From Paenisporosarcina sp050269735 (GTDB lineage: Bacteria; Bacillota; Bacilli; Bacillales_A; Planococcaceae): a DNA stretch of 64,000 nt. Under the pieces are notes generated by a model, which was not told where the DNA came from, made no database searches, and saw only the letters and a list, made by a program, of their open reading frames with translations. Positions 61,458-64,000 of this stretch are shown one piece after another (position 1 is the first letter of the stretch; each line of letters begins with the position of its first letter). The position numbers and the translations under genes are program-made. The stretch spans positions 434,001-498,000 of the forward strand of contig NZ_JBNNIX010000001.1 of the NCBI RefSeq assembly GCF_050269735.1. The letters are read 5' to 3'.

Positions 61458-62948
61458 TTGAAATTGAAAAAATATATACTCTTTTTGTTGATTGCGGTGC
61501 TGGCGATTTATCCATTTACAGATGGCACGAAACAACAAACCGCTATTGCAACAGATGAGTATGCCCAATTAGGAATCAGCATCAATAAAATTCTTCAAGA
61601 TGAACGTCTCGATGGAGCCACGACTGGCGTGAGTATTCGAAAAGCCACCTCAGGAGAACTAATTTATGACCACTTCGGTGAAACGAGGTTGCATCCTGCT
61701 TCAAATATGAAACTCCTAACTGGAGCGGCTGCTCTTGAAACACTCGGTGAAAATTATCGGTTTTCTACAGAAGTTTTGACCGATGGCACAGTAAAAAATG
61801 GCATGTTACATGGAGATTTGTATTTGAAAGGCAAAGGAGATCCAACGTTGTTAAAGGAGGACTTCGATGTATTTGCACAGAATCTTGCAGCACAGGGTAT
61901 TAAAAAGATAAACGGGAACTTGCTTGGGGACGATACTTGGTATGACAACGTTCGTTTATCGCAGGATATTACGTGGACGGATGAATCTTATTATTATGCT
62001 GCACAAGTGTCGGCACTCACAGCATCCCCTAATGCGGATTATGATGCCGGGACAGTAATTGTAGAAGCACATGCAAATGAAAATGTCGGGGAGCCGGCTA
62101 CAATTAAAGTATTGCCTGCCACTGATGTAGTCAACATTATCAATCGTTCGAAAACGGTTGGTGCCGACCAAACGAAAAAGCTCACAATAGAACGGGAACA
62201 TGGATCGAACAATATCATTATCGAAGGCACAGTCCCAGTGGGTGGTACAGTCACTCGTGAGTGGATAGCGATTTGGGAGCCTTCCTACTATGCGTTGGAC
62301 TTATTCAAAAAATCTTTAGAGGAAAAAGGAATTCAATTTGTAGGTAAATCAAAAATCACGTTGGCCAAGGCACCTAGCAATGCTCAACTTCTGACGTTTA
62401 AGCACTCTATGACACTGAAAGAACTATTCATTCCGTTCATGAAACTCAGCAATAACGGACACGCCGAAGTATTGGCAAAGGAAATGGGGAAAGTGGTCTA
62501 TGGGGAAGGAAGTTGGGACAAAGGACTTCAAGTGATCGAAGAGAATTCAGCACTACTCGGATTAGACATGGAAAACATCCAGATTCGTGATGCTTCGGGT
62601 ATGTCTCACGTCAATTTAATTCCTTCAAATGAATTAACTAGTCTTCTTGTGGCTGTTCAAATGGAGCCATGGTATCAAACATTCTTAACATCACTGCCAG
62701 TCGCCGGAGTGAGTGAACGTTTTGTAGGAGGATCATTGCGTAATCGAATGAAAGTATCACCTACAGCCGGAAATGTGAAAGCGAAAACCGGAACTTTAAC
62801 GGCCGTGTCGGCTTTATCGGGTTATGTCACAACGAAAGATGGAGAGTTACTCACATTCTCCATTATGATTAACAATGATTTAGCAGCAGTTACACCAATT
62901 GAAGATCAAATTACCACAGCCATAGCAAATTATAAAAAACCTGAATAA
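61458..62948 (+). CDS. dacC: D-alanyl-D-alanine carboxypeptidase/endopeptidase (PBP4, peptidase S13)
   Basis: TTG at 61458 is chosen because AAGGGGG lies 9 nt upstream and the product then starts with a signal peptide (KLKKYILFLLIAVLAIYPF). 496 residues, like B. subtilis DacC (491). Penicillin-binding motifs: SxxK in ASNMK, SxN-like in DASGMSHVN, and KTG in VKAKTGTL. Trims or cleaves peptidoglycan stem peptides outside the membrane. Stands alone with its own terminator. Confidence 0.92.
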   Translation: MKLKKYILFLLIAVLAIYPFTDGTKQQTAIATDEYAQLGISINKILQDERLDGATTGVSIRKATSGELIYDHFGETRLHPASNMKLLTGAAALETLGENYRFSTEVLTDGTVKNGMLHGDLYLKGKGDPTLLKEDFDVFAQNLAAQGIKKINGNLLGDDTWYDNVRLSQDITWTDESYYYAAQVSALTASPNADYDAGTVIVEAHANENVGEPATIKVLPATDVVNIINRSKTVGADQTKKLTIEREHGSNNIIIEGTVPVGGTVTREWIAIWEPSYYALDLFKKSLEEKGIQFVGKSKITLAKAPSNAQLLTFKHSMTLKELFIPFMKLSNNGHAEVLAKEMGKVVYGEGSWDKGLQVIEENSALLGLDMENIQIRDASGMSHVNLIPSNELTSLLVAVQMEPWYQTFLTSLPVAGVSERFVGGSLRNRMKVSPTAGNVKAKTGTLTAVSALSGYVTTKDGELLTFSIMINNDLAAVTPIEDQITTAIANYKKPE

Positions 62949-62952
62949 TCAG

Positions 62953-62987
62953 TAGCTTCCCATTGGATAATGTGGGAAGCTATTTTT
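62953..62987 (+). terminator. Terminator of dacC
   Basis: AGCTTCCCA / TGGGAAGCT stem, 10-nt loop, ATTTTT. Confidence 0.88.
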
Positions 62988-63019
62988 AAGTTGAATAATC
63001 AGAATAGAAGGAGAAATAT

Positions 63020-63835
63020 ATGCTTACAAAAGAACAATTACAAGAAATCGAAAAACTACAAAAAGAATGTGAAGCACATGACGGCATCCAATTGAAACTG
63101 AACTGGGAAATGCTCAGATCACGTGAATCAGATGAATTGGATTTTCTGCACTATGAAAATGATGAACTTGTTGCATTTTTAGGGATTTACGCATTTGGTT
63201 CCACTGCGGAAATTTGCGGGATGGTTAAACCAAGGGAACGTCGAAAAGGTCATTTTAATCGCTTATTTTTAGAAGCAATGGAAACTGCACGAAATAACTA
63301 TAAGAAGATTTTACTGAATGCACCAGCTGGGTCTGAAGAAGCAAAAGCTTTTTTGAATAAACACGGTGCTATACACGCATTTTCAGAACATCAAATGGAA
63401 TGGAAGGAAAGACCACTTAATGAAATGGAAGGTGTAGTTTTGAGAGAGGCGACACTTGAAGATCTGGACATGAGAATTCGTTTAGACATTGAAGCGTTTG
63501 GTGTACCTGTAGAAGACGCTAAAGCAATGGAAAGTAGAATTGATAGCGATGAAGATACCGATATGTTGATGATTGAAGTAAATAATCAAACAATCGGGAA
63601 AATCCGCGTGAAACGTGAAGACGGGCAAGCCTGGATTTATGGCTTTTCCATTCTACCTGAATTCCAAGGCAAAGGCACAGGCCGAAAAGTGCTGCAAAAT
63701 GTCGTCAAAAAACAAAGCATGCTCGGTCACTCCGTGCATCTTGAAGTGGAAACAAAAAATGCACATGCCTTGAAACTATATGAATCTGTCGGTTTTGAAG
63801 TAGTGCACGCGCAAGATTACTATCTTTATCAATAA
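63020..63835 (+). CDS. Tandem GNAT N-acetyltransferase
   Basis: 271 residues with two GNAT halves: residues about 1-130 (CGMVKPRERRKGHFNRLFLEA, degenerate acetyl-CoA loop RRKGHF) and 140-271 (IYGFSILPEFQGKGTGRKVLQNV, intact loop QGKGTG; NAHALKLYESVGFE). The second half is likely catalytic. ATG follows AGAAGGAGAAATAT. Acceptor unknown. Confidence 0.87.
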   Translation: MLTKEQLQEIEKLQKECEAHDGIQLKLNWEMLRSRESDELDFLHYENDELVAFLGIYAFGSTAEICGMVKPRERRKGHFNRLFLEAMETARNNYKKILLNAPAGSEEAKAFLNKHGAIHAFSEHQMEWKERPLNEMEGVVLREATLEDLDMRIRLDIEAFGVPVEDAKAMESRIDSDEDTDMLMIEVNNQTIGKIRVKREDGQAWIYGFSILPEFQGKGTGRKVLQNVVKKQSMLGHSVHLEVETKNAHALKLYESVGFEVVHAQDYYLYQ

Positions 63836-63919
63836 TTTCCGTCTCAACGAACTTTCATTTTTCAGGTCGGATAGTTGAATAAACGTCGGATATTAGATTA
63901 ATTTGGGGAAGGGGAACCC

Positions 63920-64000
63920 ATGAAGATAAATGAATTTATAGAGCAGTATAATGAACGATTTCCGAATAAAGAGTTCTTTAATATGTTTGATGAACGATTT
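63920..64000 (+). CDS. Start of an unidentified gene, cut by the window edge
   Basis: ATG at 63920 follows AAGGGGAA at 3-4 nt and the frame is open for 27 codons to the edge. The visible peptide (MKINEFIEQYNERFPNKEFF) is charged and helical; too short to assign. Confidence 0.6.
   Translation, partial: MKINEFIEQYNERFPNKEFFNMFDERF

Noticed and set aside
63866..63892. Two GTCGGATA motifs near the right edge
   Set aside because: Spacing is 19 bp and there are only two copies; not enough to join the 21-bp family.

Overview
The window looks like the chromosome of a low-GC, endospore-forming Bacillales bacterium, most likely a Planococcaceae-type organism (Sporosarcina/Paenisporosarcina/Lysinibacillus-like). 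The evidence is a gerA-type germination operon (17601-21296), a bacillithiol-linked YtxJ/BrxC protein, close homologues of Bacillus subtilis proteins (PaiA, YvbH, YusW, YqxD, AdaA, DacC), strong AGGAGG ribosome binding sites with many GTG/TTG starts, and a T-box leader. No rRNA, tRNA, phage, insertion sequence or CRISPR array was seen.

Layout. 1-8.7 kb: end of an AlaX-type alanyl-tRNA editing gene, DNA topoisomerase III with a small phosphatase, an alpha/beta hydrolase, an M48 peptidase fused to ankyrin repeats, a Gly/Pro-rich repeat protein and a hemolysin III-type membrane protein. 8.8-17.4 kb: DUF1836 protein, RecQ helicase with a small membrane protein, a 14-TM drug exporter, a T-box controlled methionyl-tRNA synthetase and a CatE-type dioxygenase behind a CatR/YodB-like operator. 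17.6-25.3 kb: gerA-type operon, YvbH protein preceded by two perfect DnaA boxes, an SRAP protein and an ABC-2 transporter. 25.4-36.7 kb: old yellow enzyme, PAP2 phosphatase, a K+ channel/DUF1028 pair, a first TauABC/SsuABC-like transporter, and an ArsR-SRPBCC pair. 36.9-47 kb: circularly permuted ATP-grasp plus alpha-E/transglutaminase fusion, YusW lipoprotein, MarR-PaiA, BrxC, an RsbR paralogue, a GIY-YIG protein, and an HTH protein whose body is a degenerate F1-ATPase beta-like domain. 47-56.7 kb: a second TauABC-like transporter with an aminotransferase, a frameshifted ATPase gene and a TyrR-like regulator; APH and aldo/keto reductase. 56.8-64 kb: methyltransferase, DUF1206 protein, divergent ogt/adaA alkylation repair genes, an EamA exporter, DacC and a tandem GNAT protein.

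Most of the window is ordinary housekeeping and accessory metabolism arranged in short operons closed by clear intrinsic terminators. Three things stand out. First, at least seven intergenic arrays of short repeats use four different core sequences but share one architecture: a conserved A/T-tract core of about 13 bp plus about 8 variable bp, with a period of 21 bp (two helical turns). Two of the arrays sit in a larger element of about 300 bp present in two opposed copies. Second, the HTH/F1-beta fusion at 45433-46473 appears to be a rotary-ATPase catalytic subunit turned into a probable DNA-binding regulator. Third, the ATP-grasp/alpha-E-transglutaminase operon belongs to a conserved but biochemically poorly understood peptide-modification system, here with an unusual gene fusion.

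Start codons were re-chosen from ribosome binding sites where the longest reading frame was not the best one. Families are assigned from motifs recognised by eye; no database search was possible.
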